DNA from: Niveispirillum sp. SYP-B3756
Lineage (GTDB): Bacteria > Pseudomonadota > Alphaproteobacteria > Azospirillales > Azospirillaceae
Assembly: GCF_009495745.1 (NCBI RefSeq)
Contig: NZ_WIDQ01000027.1
Span: 1 to 35,880 of the forward strand
Reading direction: 5' to 3'
DNA length: 35,880 nucleotides
This document shows, in pieces, positions 7,529 through 15,476 of the stretch. Every line of letters starts with the position of its first letter. Position 1 is the stretch's first letter. The position numbers and the translations under genes are program-made. The notes below the pieces were generated by a model. It made no database searches. It had not been told where the DNA came from and saw only the letters and a list, made by a program, of their open reading frames with translations.

Positions 7529-7852
7529 TCACCCGCACGCATTCTCCGCCGGCGTCGCACAGTAAAGCTCATACAGGGTCTGGATTACCCGGCCGGCTTC
7601 CGCGCTGGCCAGGGCGTAATAGATGGTCTGGCCGTCGCGGCGGGCGCGGACCAGGCCGTCTTTACGCAGCAAGGCCAATTGCTGGGAGACCGCCGTTTCG
7701 CGCACGCCAATGCGCTGGGCCAGATCGCCAACGGACCGTTCGCCCTGGATCAACTGGCACAAGATCATCAGGCGGGAGCGGTTGCCCAGCGCCTTCAACA
7801 GATCGACCGCACGGTCGGCATTCGCTTGCATGTCATGCATATTCATATCCAT
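7529..7852 (-). CDS. ArsR/SmtB-family repressor of the BigR/SqrR/YgaV persulfide-sensing type
   Basis: A 107-aa winged-helix regulator. The core LLKALGNRSRLMILCQL, then GDLAQRIGVRETAVSQQLALLRKDGLVRARRDGQTIYYAL, is the ArsR fold with its recognition helix at AVSQQLALLRKDG. Two cysteines, Cys32 (MILC) and Cys98 (ELYC), fall where BigR, SqrR and YgaV carry the pair that forms a persulfide/polysulfide bridge, and the metal-binding ELCVCDL motif of ArsR is absent. A third Cys106 is near the end. I start at ATG 7852; a TTG at 7882 would add ten residues, and neither has a clear ribosome site. It is the last minus-strand gene of a rhodanese/RND locus, close to sqr, which supports a sulfide-responsive role (inference). 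Confidence 0.85.
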   Translation of the reverse strand: MDMNMHDMQANADRAVDLLKALGNRSRLMILCQLIQGERSVGDLAQRIGVRETAVSQQLALLRKDGLVRARRDGQTIYYALASAEAGRVIQTLYELYCATPAENACG

Positions 7853-7944
7853 GCAGATAGAGGGGATTTCGGGGGGCGTCAACGGGGGGAGGGTAGCGAC
7901 ATGCGACGTTGGAAAGGGGAATGTCTGTTTTCATGCAACCACTA

Positions 7945-8029
7945 CCGTCACCCCGGCGGAGGCCGGGGTCCAGTATCGTAGAACGAAGCGCCTGTGGCCC
8001 CTGGACCCCGGCCTCCGCCGGGGTGACGG
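7945..8029. repeat. REP-like long inverted repeat (29-bp arms)
   Basis: Two perfect 29-bp arms (7945-7973 and 8001-8029), beginning CCGTCACCCCGGCGGAGG, face each other across a 27-nt spacer. Each arm contains its own short hairpin (CCCCGGC/GCCGGGG). It fills most of the 212-bp gap between the ArsR and RND pump genes. The arms resemble the shorter element at 24265-24294, so this is probably a dispersed intergenic repeat rather than a gene-specific site. It may also partly uncouple the regulator from the upstream operon. Confidence 0.85.
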
Positions 8030-8094
8030 TGGAATGGTTACGGAAAGCCACTGCACCCAAGAGACTGTCGTAAATAATGGCTTGAGAAAGCCCC

Positions 8095-11000
8095 CTACAC
8101 CACCTTCCCCCCATCGCGCAGCACGATGTAGATGCACGGGATCACCAGCACGGTCAGCAGCGTGGAAGACGCCAACCCGAACAGCAGCGACACCGCCAGC
8201 CCCTGGAAGATCGGGTCGGTCAGGATGGTGGCGGCCCCGATCATCGCCGCCAGGGCCGTCAGCAGGATCGGCTTGAACCGCACGGCCCCCGCTTCCAGCA
8301 AGACCTCGCGCAAGGTATGCCCCTTGCCGGCACCGTGGCGGATGAAATCCACCAGCAGGATGGAGTTGCGGACGATGATGCCGGCCAGCGCGATGAAGCC
8401 GATCATCGAGGTGGCGGTGAAGGCCGCCCCCAGCAACCAATGGCCCAGCATGATGCCGATCAAGGTCAACGGGATCGGCGTCAGGATCACCAGCGGCAGG
8501 CGGAAGCTGCCGAACTGCGCCACCACCAGCACATAAATGGCCAGGATCGCCACGCCAAAGGCCGCCCCCATGTCGCGGAAGGTGACATAGGTGACCTCCC
8601 ATTCCCCATCCCATAACAGGCTGGGTTTACTTTCATCCGCCGGCTGACCGGCCAGCCGGATGCTGGGTTTGGGCAGGTTGCCCCAATCATGGGCGTCAAT
8701 CGCGTCGGCCACCGCCCCCATGCCATAGATCGGTGCCTCAAAACGGCCGGCCAGTTCGGCGGTCACCATATCGGTGAAATAACCGTCGCGGCGGAACAGC
8801 ACGGGCGAGCCCTCCTCCCGCGTCACCCGCAGCACCTCTCCCAACTCCACTACTCGGTTGGAACCGGGCAGGGCATTGGCCGGCACCGGGGTGGCGGCCA
8901 GCCGCTCGGTCCAGGCGCGGGCATCCTTGGGCAGGGCGATGCTGATATCGATGGGGTACCGTTCCTCCCCGCGATGGGAATAGCCCATAGGCGTGCTGCC
9001 CAGAACGGTCCGGATCGCCGCGTACACGGCCGATTGTTCAACGCCTAAGAATTCCAGCTTGTCCTGATCGATGGACAGGCGCAGGCGCGGCTGGGGCGTG
9101 CCGAAACTATCATCAATATCGGTGATGAAGGGGATGGTGGCGAACAGCTTGCGCAGCTCCAGCGCCACGGCGCGGCGGGTGGCGGCATCGGGACCGTAGA
9201 TTTCCGCCAGCAAGGTGGCCAGCACCGGTGGGCCGGGCGGCACCTCCACCACCTTCACCACCGCCCCTTCCGGCAGCTTCAAGGCCGCCAGCAGCTTGGC
9301 GCGCAGGTCCAGGGCGATGGCGTGGCTTTCCCGATCCCGCTCCCCCTTGGGCAGCAGGTTTAGCTGTACATCGCCCAGTTCAGGGCTGGCGCGCAGGAAG
9401 CTGTGACGGACCAGACCATTGAAATTGAAGGGGGCCGCCGTGCCGGCATAGATCTGGGCCGACCGCACCTCCGGCAAGGTACCGGCGATTTCCGCCGCCT
9501 GGAACAGCAGGCGCTGGGTGTCCTGCAGGCTGGCGCCGCGCGGCAGGTTCAATTCCACCGACAATTCCGATTTATTATCAAACGGCAGCAGCTTCACCGT
9601 CACGCTTTTCGTGGTGAACAGGCCCAGCGCCACCAGGGTGGCAATGCCGACGACGGCCAGGAAAATCCCGGCAGGGCGGCGGGAGGAGAGCAAGGGTGTC
9701 GCCACCCGGCGATAAAGCCGGCCCAGCGGCCCGCCATCATGCGCACCCTCATGCCCAGCGCCATCGGCCCCTTTGCCCGACAATTTCACCATCAGCCACG
9801 GGGCCAGCACCATGGCGGCGAAGAAGCTGAACAGCATGGCGGCCGAGGCATTGACCGGGATGGGTGCCATATAGGGCCCCATCATGCCGGAGACGAACAG
9901 CATGGGCAGGAGGGCGGCGATCACCGTCAGGGTGGCAACAATGGTGGGGTTCCCCACCTCCGCCACCGCCTGCACGGCGGCGGTCAGCCGGTCGCGCCCA
10001 TCCTGCATCGCCCAATGGCGGGCGATATTCTCCACCACCACAATGGCATCATCCACCAGAATGCCGATGGCGAAGATCAGCGCAAACAGGCTGACCCGGT
10101 TGACGGTGTAGCCCATGATATGGGCGGCAAACAGCGTCATCAGGATGGTGACGGGAATGACCACCAGGGTCACCAGCGCCTCCCGCCGGCCAATGGCCAG
10201 CCAGATCAGCGCCACGATGGAGAGCGTAGCCAGCCCCAGATGGAACAGCAGTTCATCGGCCTTTTCAGAGGCTGTCTGGCCATAATCGCGCGTCACCTCC
10301 ACATTGATGCCATCGGGGATCAGGCGGCCCCGCAGGCTTTCCACCCGCTCCAGAATGTTCTGGGAGACGGTGACGGCATTGGCCCCGGCCCGCTTGGCCA
10401 AGGCCAGGGTGACGGCGGGGACGCGCACGAAGGCGCCTTTCTCATCCCGCACCATGGTCCAGGCGCTGCGGTCCAGCGGCGCGCTGTCCAGCACCACCTG
10501 GGCGACATCGCGCACATAGACGGGGCGGCCATCGCGGCTGCCGATCAGCAGCAGGCCGATATCGGGCACCCCGCCCAGCGTCTGCCCGGCGGCCACGGCG
10601 ACGCTACGCCCGCCTTCCAGCAGCCGCCCGGCCAGGAAGGAACGGTTGGCGCCCTGCACCTTGGCTGTCAATTGCTCCAGCGTGATGCCGTAGAGCGCCA
10701 GCTTTTCCGGGTCGGGTTCCACCCGCACCTGTTCGCCGATGCGACCGGAAAGATAGCTGGGGCCGATATCCGGCACCTTGATTAGTTCGGTGCGCAGCTT
10801 TTCCGCCAGCTTGCCCAGGTCGCGGTCGGTCCAACGGTCAGCCTGATCGGGCTTGGGCGACAGGGTGAGCGTGACGATGGCCACATCATTGATGCCGCGC
10901 CCGACAATCAGCGGTTCGGGGATGCCGGTAGGGATTTCATCCAGATGCGCCCGTACCTTGGCATGGACGCGCAGGATGGCATCATCCTCCGGTGTGCCCA

Positions 11001-11304
11001 CCTTGAAACGGGCGGTCACCATCACCTGATCATCAGACGTCTGGCTGTAAACATGGTCAACGCCGTTGATACCCTTGACGATGGCTTCCAGCGGTTTGGT
11101 GACCAGTTCCGCCGCGTCAGGCGCCTTCAACCCGTCGGCGCTGACCATGATATCCACCATGGGCACGCTGATCTGCGGCTCCTCCTCCCGCGGGATGGTG
11201 GCCAGCGCGATCAGCCCGGCCACCAGAGAGGCCATAAGAAACAACGGGGTCAGCGGCGACCGCAGGGTCGCCCGGGTCAGAAGACCGGAAAGTCCCAGTT
11301 TCAT
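8095..11304 (-). CDS. RND efflux transporter permease (AcrB/HAE-like)
   Basis: A 1069-aa inner-membrane proton-driven pump subunit. It opens with the usual cytoplasmic stretch, then TM1 (LFLMASLVAGLIALATIP) and REEEPQISVPMVDI, typical of the MdtB/AcrB-like branch. TM4 carries the proton-relay pair in FAIGILVDDAIVVVENIARH. Two large periplasmic loops follow TM1 and TM7, and the second half repeats the 12-TM pattern (LILTPIPLTLIGIMLGHWLL; LAGIIVRNSILLVDFIRHG). Its ATG overlaps the adaptor stop by 4 nt, so translation is coupled. The position inside a rhodanese/sqr/ArsR locus suggests a pump induced by sulfide stress, or exporting a sulfur-related compound. Substrate cannot be read from sequence. 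Confidence 0.93.
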   Translation of the reverse strand: MKLGLSGLLTRATLRSPLTPLFLMASLVAGLIALATIPREEEPQISVPMVDIMVSADGLKAPDAAELVTKPLEAIVKGINGVDHVYSQTSDDQVMVTARFKVGTPEDDAILRVHAKVRAHLDEIPTGIPEPLIVGRGINDVAIVTLTLSPKPDQADRWTDRDLGKLAEKLRTELIKVPDIGPSYLSGRIGEQVRVEPDPEKLALYGITLEQLTAKVQGANRSFLAGRLLEGGRSVAVAAGQTLGGVPDIGLLLIGSRDGRPVYVRDVAQVVLDSAPLDRSAWTMVRDEKGAFVRVPAVTLALAKRAGANAVTVSQNILERVESLRGRLIPDGINVEVTRDYGQTASEKADELLFHLGLATLSIVALIWLAIGRREALVTLVVIPVTILMTLFAAHIMGYTVNRVSLFALIFAIGILVDDAIVVVENIARHWAMQDGRDRLTAAVQAVAEVGNPTIVATLTVIAALLPMLFVSGMMGPYMAPIPVNASAAMLFSFFAAMVLAPWLMVKLSGKGADGAGHEGAHDGGPLGRLYRRVATPLLSSRRPAGIFLAVVGIATLVALGLFTTKSVTVKLLPFDNKSELSVELNLPRGASLQDTQRLLFQAAEIAGTLPEVRSAQIYAGTAAPFNFNGLVRHSFLRASPELGDVQLNLLPKGERDRESHAIALDLRAKLLAALKLPEGAVVKVVEVPPGPPVLATLLAEIYGPDAATRRAVALELRKLFATIPFITDIDDSFGTPQPRLRLSIDQDKLEFLGVEQSAVYAAIRTVLGSTPMGYSHRGEERYPIDISIALPKDARAWTERLAATPVPANALPGSNRVVELGEVLRVTREEGSPVLFRRDGYFTDMVTAELAGRFEAPIYGMGAVADAIDAHDWGNLPKPSIRLAGQPADESKPSLLWDGEWEVTYVTFRDMGAAFGVAILAIYVLVVAQFGSFRLPLVILTPIPLTLIGIMLGHWLLGAAFTATSMIGFIALAGIIVRNSILLVDFIRHGAGKGHTLREVLLEAGAVRFKPILLTALAAMIGAATILTDPIFQGLAVSLLFGLASSTLLTVLVIPCIYIVLRDGGKVV

Positions 11305-12296
11305 GGCTGCACCAGAATGTCGCCGTTGCGCAGGCCGGAAAGGATTTCAACCCCAGCCAGACCGCCGGGCAGCGGGCGGGGCTGGCCGCGCTGTACCGGC
11401 ACTTCCTCCACCTTGCCGTCAGGCCGGCGCACCTGCGCGAAATCCAGCCCGAAGCGGGTGGTGAGGTGATGGGCGGGCACCAGAATCACCGGTCGTTCGC
11501 CAGCATCGATCCAGACACGCACGCGCTGGCCGACATAATAGTCACCCAAGCCATCCACCTTGGCATCAGCTTGAACCCGCCCCTCGCTGATCTGCGGATA
11601 GACCAGGGTAATGGCCCCTTCCCCGTTACCGGCACCGGGCGCGATATCTTCCCCGTCCAGCCGCACCGGCGCGCCAGGTTTCAGACTGGCGGCATGGCGT
11701 TCAGGCACAGACAGTCGGAGTACATAATCCCGCCTGGCGATGGTAGCCACTACCTCCCCCGCCAGCACCACGGACCCTTGGGTGACCGGCACCGTCAATA
11801 CCCGCCCGGCGGCGGGTGCCAGCACCTGGCCTTCGCGCATCTGCTGGCCCACCACGGCACGTTCGGCGGTGCGGGCCTTCAGGTTGTTGGCTGCCACATC
11901 CAGCACGGTGCGCAACTCATCCAACCGCTGCCGGGTGATGAAGCCGTTTTTCGACAAAGCCTCCCCGCGCTGAAGGTCGGCCTGGGCCTGGGCCAGTTGG
12001 GCGCGGGCGGCAGCGATCTGGGCTTCCAACCCGCTTTGCTGCAAACCCAGCTTCTCATCCCCGATCAGGGCGATCACCTGTCCGGCGGTAACCGTATCGC
12101 CTTCGCGCACGGTCAGGCCGGTGATGGTGCCGCCGGTGCGCACCCGCGCCGGCACCTTGTCCACCGTCTCCACCGTGGCAAACACCGCCTTTTCATCCGG
12201 CAAGGGCTGAAGGGTGACGGTGAAATCCCCCCCCGCCGCCAGGGCGGCAGGTGTCAGCAGCAGGGCTGTCAGGGTCGGCAATAAAAAGGCACGCAT
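11301..12296 (-). CDS. RND efflux periplasmic adaptor (membrane fusion protein)
   Basis: A 331-aa partner of the downstream permease that links it to an outer-membrane channel. An N-terminal signal peptide (MRAFLLPTLTALLLTPAALA) is followed by a split lipoyl domain (RTGGTITGLTVREGDTVTAGQVIALIGD and VLAPAAGRVLTVPVTQGSVVLAGE) with a short alpha-hairpin between them (about 85-160), then beta-barrel and membrane-proximal domains (ILVPAHHLTTRFGLDFAQV). There is no lipobox Cys, so it is probably a free periplasmic protein rather than a lipoprotein. A G-rich ribosome site (CGGGGGGAA) precedes ATG 12296. The rhodanese gene ends 29 bp upstream on the same strand. No TolC-type channel gene is present in the window. 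Confidence 0.92.
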   Translation of the reverse strand: MRAFLLPTLTALLLTPAALAAGGDFTVTLQPLPDEKAVFATVETVDKVPARVRTGGTITGLTVREGDTVTAGQVIALIGDEKLGLQQSGLEAQIAAARAQLAQAQADLQRGEALSKNGFITRQRLDELRTVLDVAANNLKARTAERAVVGQQMREGQVLAPAAGRVLTVPVTQGSVVLAGEVVATIARRDYVLRLSVPERHAASLKPGAPVRLDGEDIAPGAGNGEGAITLVYPQISEGRVQADAKVDGLGDYYVGQRVRVWIDAGERPVILVPAHHLTTRFGLDFAQVRRPDGKVEEVPVQRGQPRPLPGGLAGVEILSGLRNGDILVQP

Positions 12297-12325
12297 AGGC
12301 GGTTCCCCCCCGTTCTGGGTTTTTC

Positions 12326-12673
12326 TTAACGCCGGTCGATGGTGCCGCCGCTGGCCGGGTCCAGCGTGACGGTGGGCAGGCCGGCTGCGATCCAGGCCTG
12401 AATGCCGCCCGCCATATGTTCATGATGGTCGATCCCGGCCTCTGCACAGCGGGCTGCTGCCATGGCTGAGCGTTTGCCGGAACCGCAATGAAACACCACC
12501 CGCACCTTGCCCGGCGGCGGCAGGGCCGCAGGATCAAAGCTGGAAAGCGGGAACAGCAGCGCGCCGTGGATACGGGCACCGGCATATTCCGCCGGTTCGC
12601 GCACATCCACCAGCAGGATGGAACGATCAGCCAGCAGCGCCTTGACCTGGGCGGGGGAATGTTCCTTCAGCAT
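12326..12673 (-). CDS. Single-domain rhodanese (thiosulfate/persulfide sulfurtransferase)
   Basis: A 115-aa cytoplasmic sulfurtransferase with one rhodanese domain. The CH2A-like segment LLVDVREPAEYAGARIHGA and the active-site loop CGSGKR (Cys63 to Arg68) are intact; a six-residue loop suits sulfane-sulfur rather than phosphatase activity. The C-terminal MAGGIQAWIAAGLP is standard. ATG 12673 was chosen because AAGGA lies 9 nt before it; the ATG-less extension to 12724 crosses the promoter. It is the first gene of the minus-strand set rhodanese, adaptor, permease, ArsR, and is divergent from sqr. It probably takes the persulfide made by sulfide:quinone reductase and passes it to thiols (inference from family and context). 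Confidence 0.92.
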   Translation of the reverse strand: MLKEHSPAQVKALLADRSILLVDVREPAEYAGARIHGALLFPLSSFDPAALPPPGKVRVVFHCGSGKRSAMAAARCAEAGIDHHEHMAGGIQAWIAAGLPTVTLDPASGGTIDRR

Positions 12674-12696
12674 CACTGGAGATCCTTCATATTTAT

Positions 12697-12712
12697 ATTC
12701 AGAGCTATGAAG
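12697..12712. promoter_or_regulatory. Candidate SqrR/BigR-type operator 1 (rhodanese side)
   Basis: ATTC-AGAGCTAT-GAAG matches the ATTC-N8-GAAT pattern reported for SqrR at 7 of 8 fixed positions. It lies 24 bp upstream of the rhodanese start, so a bound repressor would block transcription of the minus-strand operon. Confidence 0.5.
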
Positions 12713-12789
12713 GTATCGCTGCAAATGCCGGTCGTCAATCCGATCCTATATGCCCGCAACGCATGGCGGGACCGGCTAGTTATTCATAT

Positions 12790-12805
12790 CTTCATATTTA
12801 CGAAT
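12790..12805. promoter_or_regulatory. Candidate SqrR/BigR-type operator 2 (sqr side)
   Basis: CTTC-ATATTTAC-GAAT also matches ATTC-N8-GAAT at 7 of 8 fixed positions, with a perfect inner TTC-N8-GAA. It lies 68 bp before the sqr start codon in an AT-rich stretch where the sqr promoter should be. A further ATTC at 12782 may extend the site. Confidence 0.5.
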
Positions 12806-12873
12806 ATACATTATCGTTGTCCAATCATAGTTGAGGTGCCGGGACAGCCGGCCCCATTGCGGGAGGAAACCAC

Positions 12874-14148
12874 ATGGCTGAGATTGTCGTATTAGGGGCA
12901 GGCCTGGGCGGAACCATCATGGCCTATGAATTGCTACCGCAATTGCGCCCAGAGGATCGCTTGACCCTGATCGGCCAGGGCAGCCGGTTTCAGTTCGTTC
13001 CCTCCAACCCCTGGGTGGCGGTGGGCTGGCGCAAGGCACCGGAGATCGAGGTGGAATTGGCGCCCATCATGGGACGCAAGAATATCCGTTTTATCGATGC
13101 AGGCGCAGCACGGGTGCATCCGGCGGAAAACCGCATCGATATCAAGGATGGCAGCAGCCTGACCTATGATTATCTGGTGATCGCCACCGGCCCCGACCTG
13201 GCCTTTGACGAGGTGCCGGGCCTGGGGCCGCAGGGCCATACCCAATCTATCTGCCAGACCCCGCACGCGACTGAGGCCTTTGCAGCATTTGAGCGGTTCT
13301 GCGCCAAGCCCGGCCCGGTGGTGGTGGGGGCGGCGCAGGGGGCGTCCTGCTTCGGCCCGGCCTATGAATTCGCCTTTGTGCTGGATACGGAACTGCGCAA
13401 GCGCGGCATCCGCGACAAGGTGCCGATGACCCTGGTGACGCCCGAACCCTATATCGGCCATCTGGGGCTGGACGGGGTGGGCGACACCAAATCCATGATG
13501 GAAAGCGAGCTGCGGCAGCGCCACATCAAATGGGTGACCAATGCGCGGGTGAAGCAGGTCAATCCCGACCGCATGATTGTGGAGGAAATGGCGATGGGCG
13601 GCCAGATCGCCGCCGCCCATGACCTGCCATTCGCCTATGCCATGCTGCTGCCCGCCTTTCGCGGCGTGCCCGCCCTCCGGGGGATCGAGGGGCTGACCAA
13701 CCCGCGCGGCTTTGTGCTGGTGGACAAGCATCAGCAGAACACGGCCTTCCCGAATATCTTCGCTATCGGCGTCTGCGTGGCGCTGCCGCCGATAGGGCCG
13801 ACCCCGGTGCCGGTGGGCGTGCCCAAAACCGGATTCATGATCGAATCCATGGTCACGGCGACGGCACTGAATATCGGCGCGCTGTTGCGGGGCGACAAAC
13901 CGGTGCATAGCCCGACGCTGAACGCCGTCTGTCTGGCCGATTTCGGGGATGGCGGGGTGGCCTTCGTCGCCAAGCCACAAATCCCGCCGCGCAATGTCAA
14001 CTGGTCGGCCAAGGGCACCTGGGTGCATTATGCCAAGATCGGGTTCGAGAAGTACTTTCTGCACAAGGTCCGCCGTGGCACGGCGGAACCTTTCTACGAA
14101 CATTTCCTGATGGAACGGCTGAACATCAAGAAAGTGATGGAAGGCTGA
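12874..14148 (+). CDS. sqr: Sulfide:quinone oxidoreductase, type I
   Basis: A 424-aa membrane-associated flavoprotein that oxidises sulfide to polysulfide or persulfide and reduces quinone. The FAD motif VLGAGLGG opens the protein, and FVPSNPWVAVGWR, IVATGPDLAFDE-like and EPYIGHLGLDGVGDTK segments are characteristic. Cys127, Cys159 (GASCFGPAYEF) and Cys353 (NAVCLADFGD) occupy the numbers and contexts of the three essential cysteines described for the Rhodobacter capsulatus enzyme. The tail YAKIGFEKYFLHKVRRG looks like the amphipathic membrane anchor. GGGAGG lies 7 nt before the ATG. It is divergent from the rhodanese operon and followed by a DUF2892 gene, which together form a sulfide-detoxification or sulfide-oxidation unit. 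Confidence 0.95.
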   Translation: MAEIVVLGAGLGGTIMAYELLPQLRPEDRLTLIGQGSRFQFVPSNPWVAVGWRKAPEIEVELAPIMGRKNIRFIDAGAARVHPAENRIDIKDGSSLTYDYLVIATGPDLAFDEVPGLGPQGHTQSICQTPHATEAFAAFERFCAKPGPVVVGAAQGASCFGPAYEFAFVLDTELRKRGIRDKVPMTLVTPEPYIGHLGLDGVGDTKSMMESELRQRHIKWVTNARVKQVNPDRMIVEEMAMGGQIAAAHDLPFAYAMLLPAFRGVPALRGIEGLTNPRGFVLVDKHQQNTAFPNIFAIGVCVALPPIGPTPVPVGVPKTGFMIESMVTATALNIGALLRGDKPVHSPTLNAVCLADFGDGGVAFVAKPQIPPRNVNWSAKGTWVHYAKIGFEKYFLHKVRRGTAEPFYEHFLMERLNIKKVMEG

Positions 14149-14177
14149 GTTGACCCCTGTTGAAAATGGAGACGGAA

Positions 14178-14381
14178 ATGAATGTTGATAAAGCTGTGCT
14201 CTCCTTTGCCGGCACCATGGTGCTGATCAGTGCGGCCCTTGCCTGGCTGGTGGGGCCGGTCTGGCTGTTGCTGACGGTATTTGTCGGTCTGAACATGCTG
14301 CAGGCCGGGATCACCGGCTTTTGCCCGGCGGCGATGATCTTTCGCCGGCTTGGGCTGCCGCCGGGGGTGGCGTTCCGCTAG
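14178..14381 (+). CDS. DUF2892 (YgaP-like) small inner-membrane protein
   Basis: A 67-aa protein with two predicted membrane helices (VLSFAGTMVLISAALAWLVG and VWLLLTVFVGLNMLQAGITG) followed by the family signature FCPAAMIFRRLG. ATG 14178 has GGAG 6 nt upstream and is preferred to TTG 14160. It begins 29 bp after sqr and is surely co-transcribed. In YgaP the same domain is fused to a rhodanese and is thought to help move sulfur species such as thiocyanate or persulfide; here the rhodanese is encoded separately across the divergent promoter. The Cys in GFCPAA is conserved in the family. Confidence 0.88.
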   Translation: MNVDKAVLSFAGTMVLISAALAWLVGPVWLLLTVFVGLNMLQAGITGFCPAAMIFRRLGLPPGVAFR

Positions 14382-14715
14382 GGCCTATTGCTGTTCCCTA
14401 AATGTCGGCGTTGGGGCTGTTTGCGGTCTGCCGCAAACAGCCCCAAACCGGGCGCCCGTTAACGATGCCCTTTGAAGGCCGCCCTCCCTTGGCCTGGAAA
14501 GGGGACATGGCAAGGCTGCGGTTGTAATACTCTTCAACACAATGTCGATTTCCGCCATTGCCCCTTCCGTATTGGGTCGATCCACCCTTAAGATCAGCCG
14601 GCGACCGTGGATAATGGGTGCCCCCCTTGTCCATAATGGTGATACGTGGTCGTTGCCTGAAGAAAGAATGGGGCGGCGAAGCCCCGGTGAGCGTCCCAGG
14701 GGAGGGGATCAGGGT
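14382..14715. other. 334-bp gene-free stretch after the sqr operon
   Basis: The stretch holds one strong hairpin (14411-14446) and a long leader before the response regulator. Open frames exist (for example 14385-14585, minus) but have no ribosome site, family resemblance or credible composition. GGGGCGGCGAAGCCCC (about 14670-14686) can form a small hairpin in the regulator's 5' leader. A decayed gene or mobile-element remnant is possible but I cannot show it. Confidence 0.4.
14411..14446. terminator. Perfect 16-bp hairpin after the sqr operon
   Basis: TTGGGGCTGTTTGCGG (14411-14426) and CCGCAAACAGCCCCAA (14431-14446) pair perfectly around a TCTG loop. It lies 30 bp past the DUF2892 stop. No T tract follows, but the length and perfection of the stem suggest a transcription end or RNA-stabilising element. 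Confidence 0.6.
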
Positions 14716-15366
14716 ATGGCATTCCGCATTCTGGTGGCCGACGATCATCCATTGATGCGCGCGGCCCTTTGTCAATCGGTCACCGGTGCCATTGCAGGAC
14801 TGACGACGGTGGAGGCGGCGAGCTTCCCGGAGGTGGAATCAGCCTTGAAGCGGGAAGACAATATCGATGCCGTACTGCTGGACCTGCATATGCCCGGCAT
14901 GAATGGGCTGATCGGTCTGGCCTTGCTGCGCAACGAATTTCCCGCCGTGCCGGTGATCGTGGTTTCCGCCATGGAGGATGCCACCACCATCCAGCGCGCC
15001 ATGGATTATGGTGCCTCTGGTTTCGTGCCGAAATCCGCCCCCATCACCCATATTGGCGAAGCCATCAAGACGGTGATGGATGGCAATGTCTGGCTGCCAT
15101 CCACCAATGGCCCGGCGGTGCCGGGTGATGGCGACATGGCCGCCCGCGTTGCCGGCCTGACGCCGCAGCAATTGCGCGTGCTGGCCGGCATTGCGGAGGG
15201 CAAGCTGAACAAGCAGATCGCCTATGAAATGGGCGTGGTGGAAACGACGGTGAAGGCCCATGTCACCGTCATCCTACGCCGCCTGGGCGTGGTCAGCCGG
15301 ACCCAGGCCGCCATCGTGGCCAGCAAGCTGGCGCTTTCCGGTGGTGGAGAGACGGCGGAGGCTTGA
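14716..15366 (+). CDS. NarL/FixJ-type two-component response regulator (orphan)
   Basis: A 216-aa regulator with an N-terminal receiver domain (about 3-120) and a C-terminal LuxR-type DNA-binding domain (about 148-205). The acidic pair is in VADDHPLM, the phospho-acceptor is Asp56 in LLDLHMPGMNG, and the conserved Lys is in VPKSAP. The output domain shows LTPQQLRVLAGIAEGKLNKQIAYEMGVVETTVKAHVTVILRRLGV. ATG 14716 follows a purine-rich AGGGGAGGGG; a longer frame from 14542 has no support. No histidine kinase is adjacent, so its signal is unknown. It sits alone between the sqr operon and the convergent ABC importer operon. Confidence 0.93.
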   Translation: MAFRILVADDHPLMRAALCQSVTGAIAGLTTVEAASFPEVESALKREDNIDAVLLDLHMPGMNGLIGLALLRNEFPAVPVIVVSAMEDATTIQRAMDYGASGFVPKSAPITHIGEAIKTVMDGNVWLPSTNGPAVPGDGDMAARVAGLTPQQLRVLAGIAEGKLNKQIAYEMGVVETTVKAHVTVILRRLGVVSRTQAAIVASKLALSGGGETAEA

Positions 15367-15406
15367 GCCCCCCGCCGCTTCCTGTGCTTTTCGTTTATAC
15401 TCTGTT

Positions 15407-15440
15407 GCCTTGATCAGAACCTATCGGTTCTGATCAAGGC
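15407..15440. terminator. Perfect 15-bp hairpin between convergent genes
   Basis: GCCTTGATCAGAACC (15407-15421) and GGTTCTGATCAAGGC (15426-15440) pair perfectly around TATC, midway between the response-regulator stop (15366) and the opposite ABC permease stop (15477). There is no T tract on either side. It probably serves both genes. Confidence 0.65.
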
Positions 15441-15476
15441 CCTCAATCGCCGGCGCCAACATCCGTTGGCTTGGTA

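Noticed and set aside
9403-10785. 460-aa plus-strand frame opposite the RND permease
   Set aside because: Shadow of a clear RND pump; the His/Gln-rich product has no domain pattern.
14385-14585. Possible small gene or transposase remnant after the sqr operon
   Set aside because: No ribosome site, no recognisable domain, and the frame crosses a perfect hairpin.
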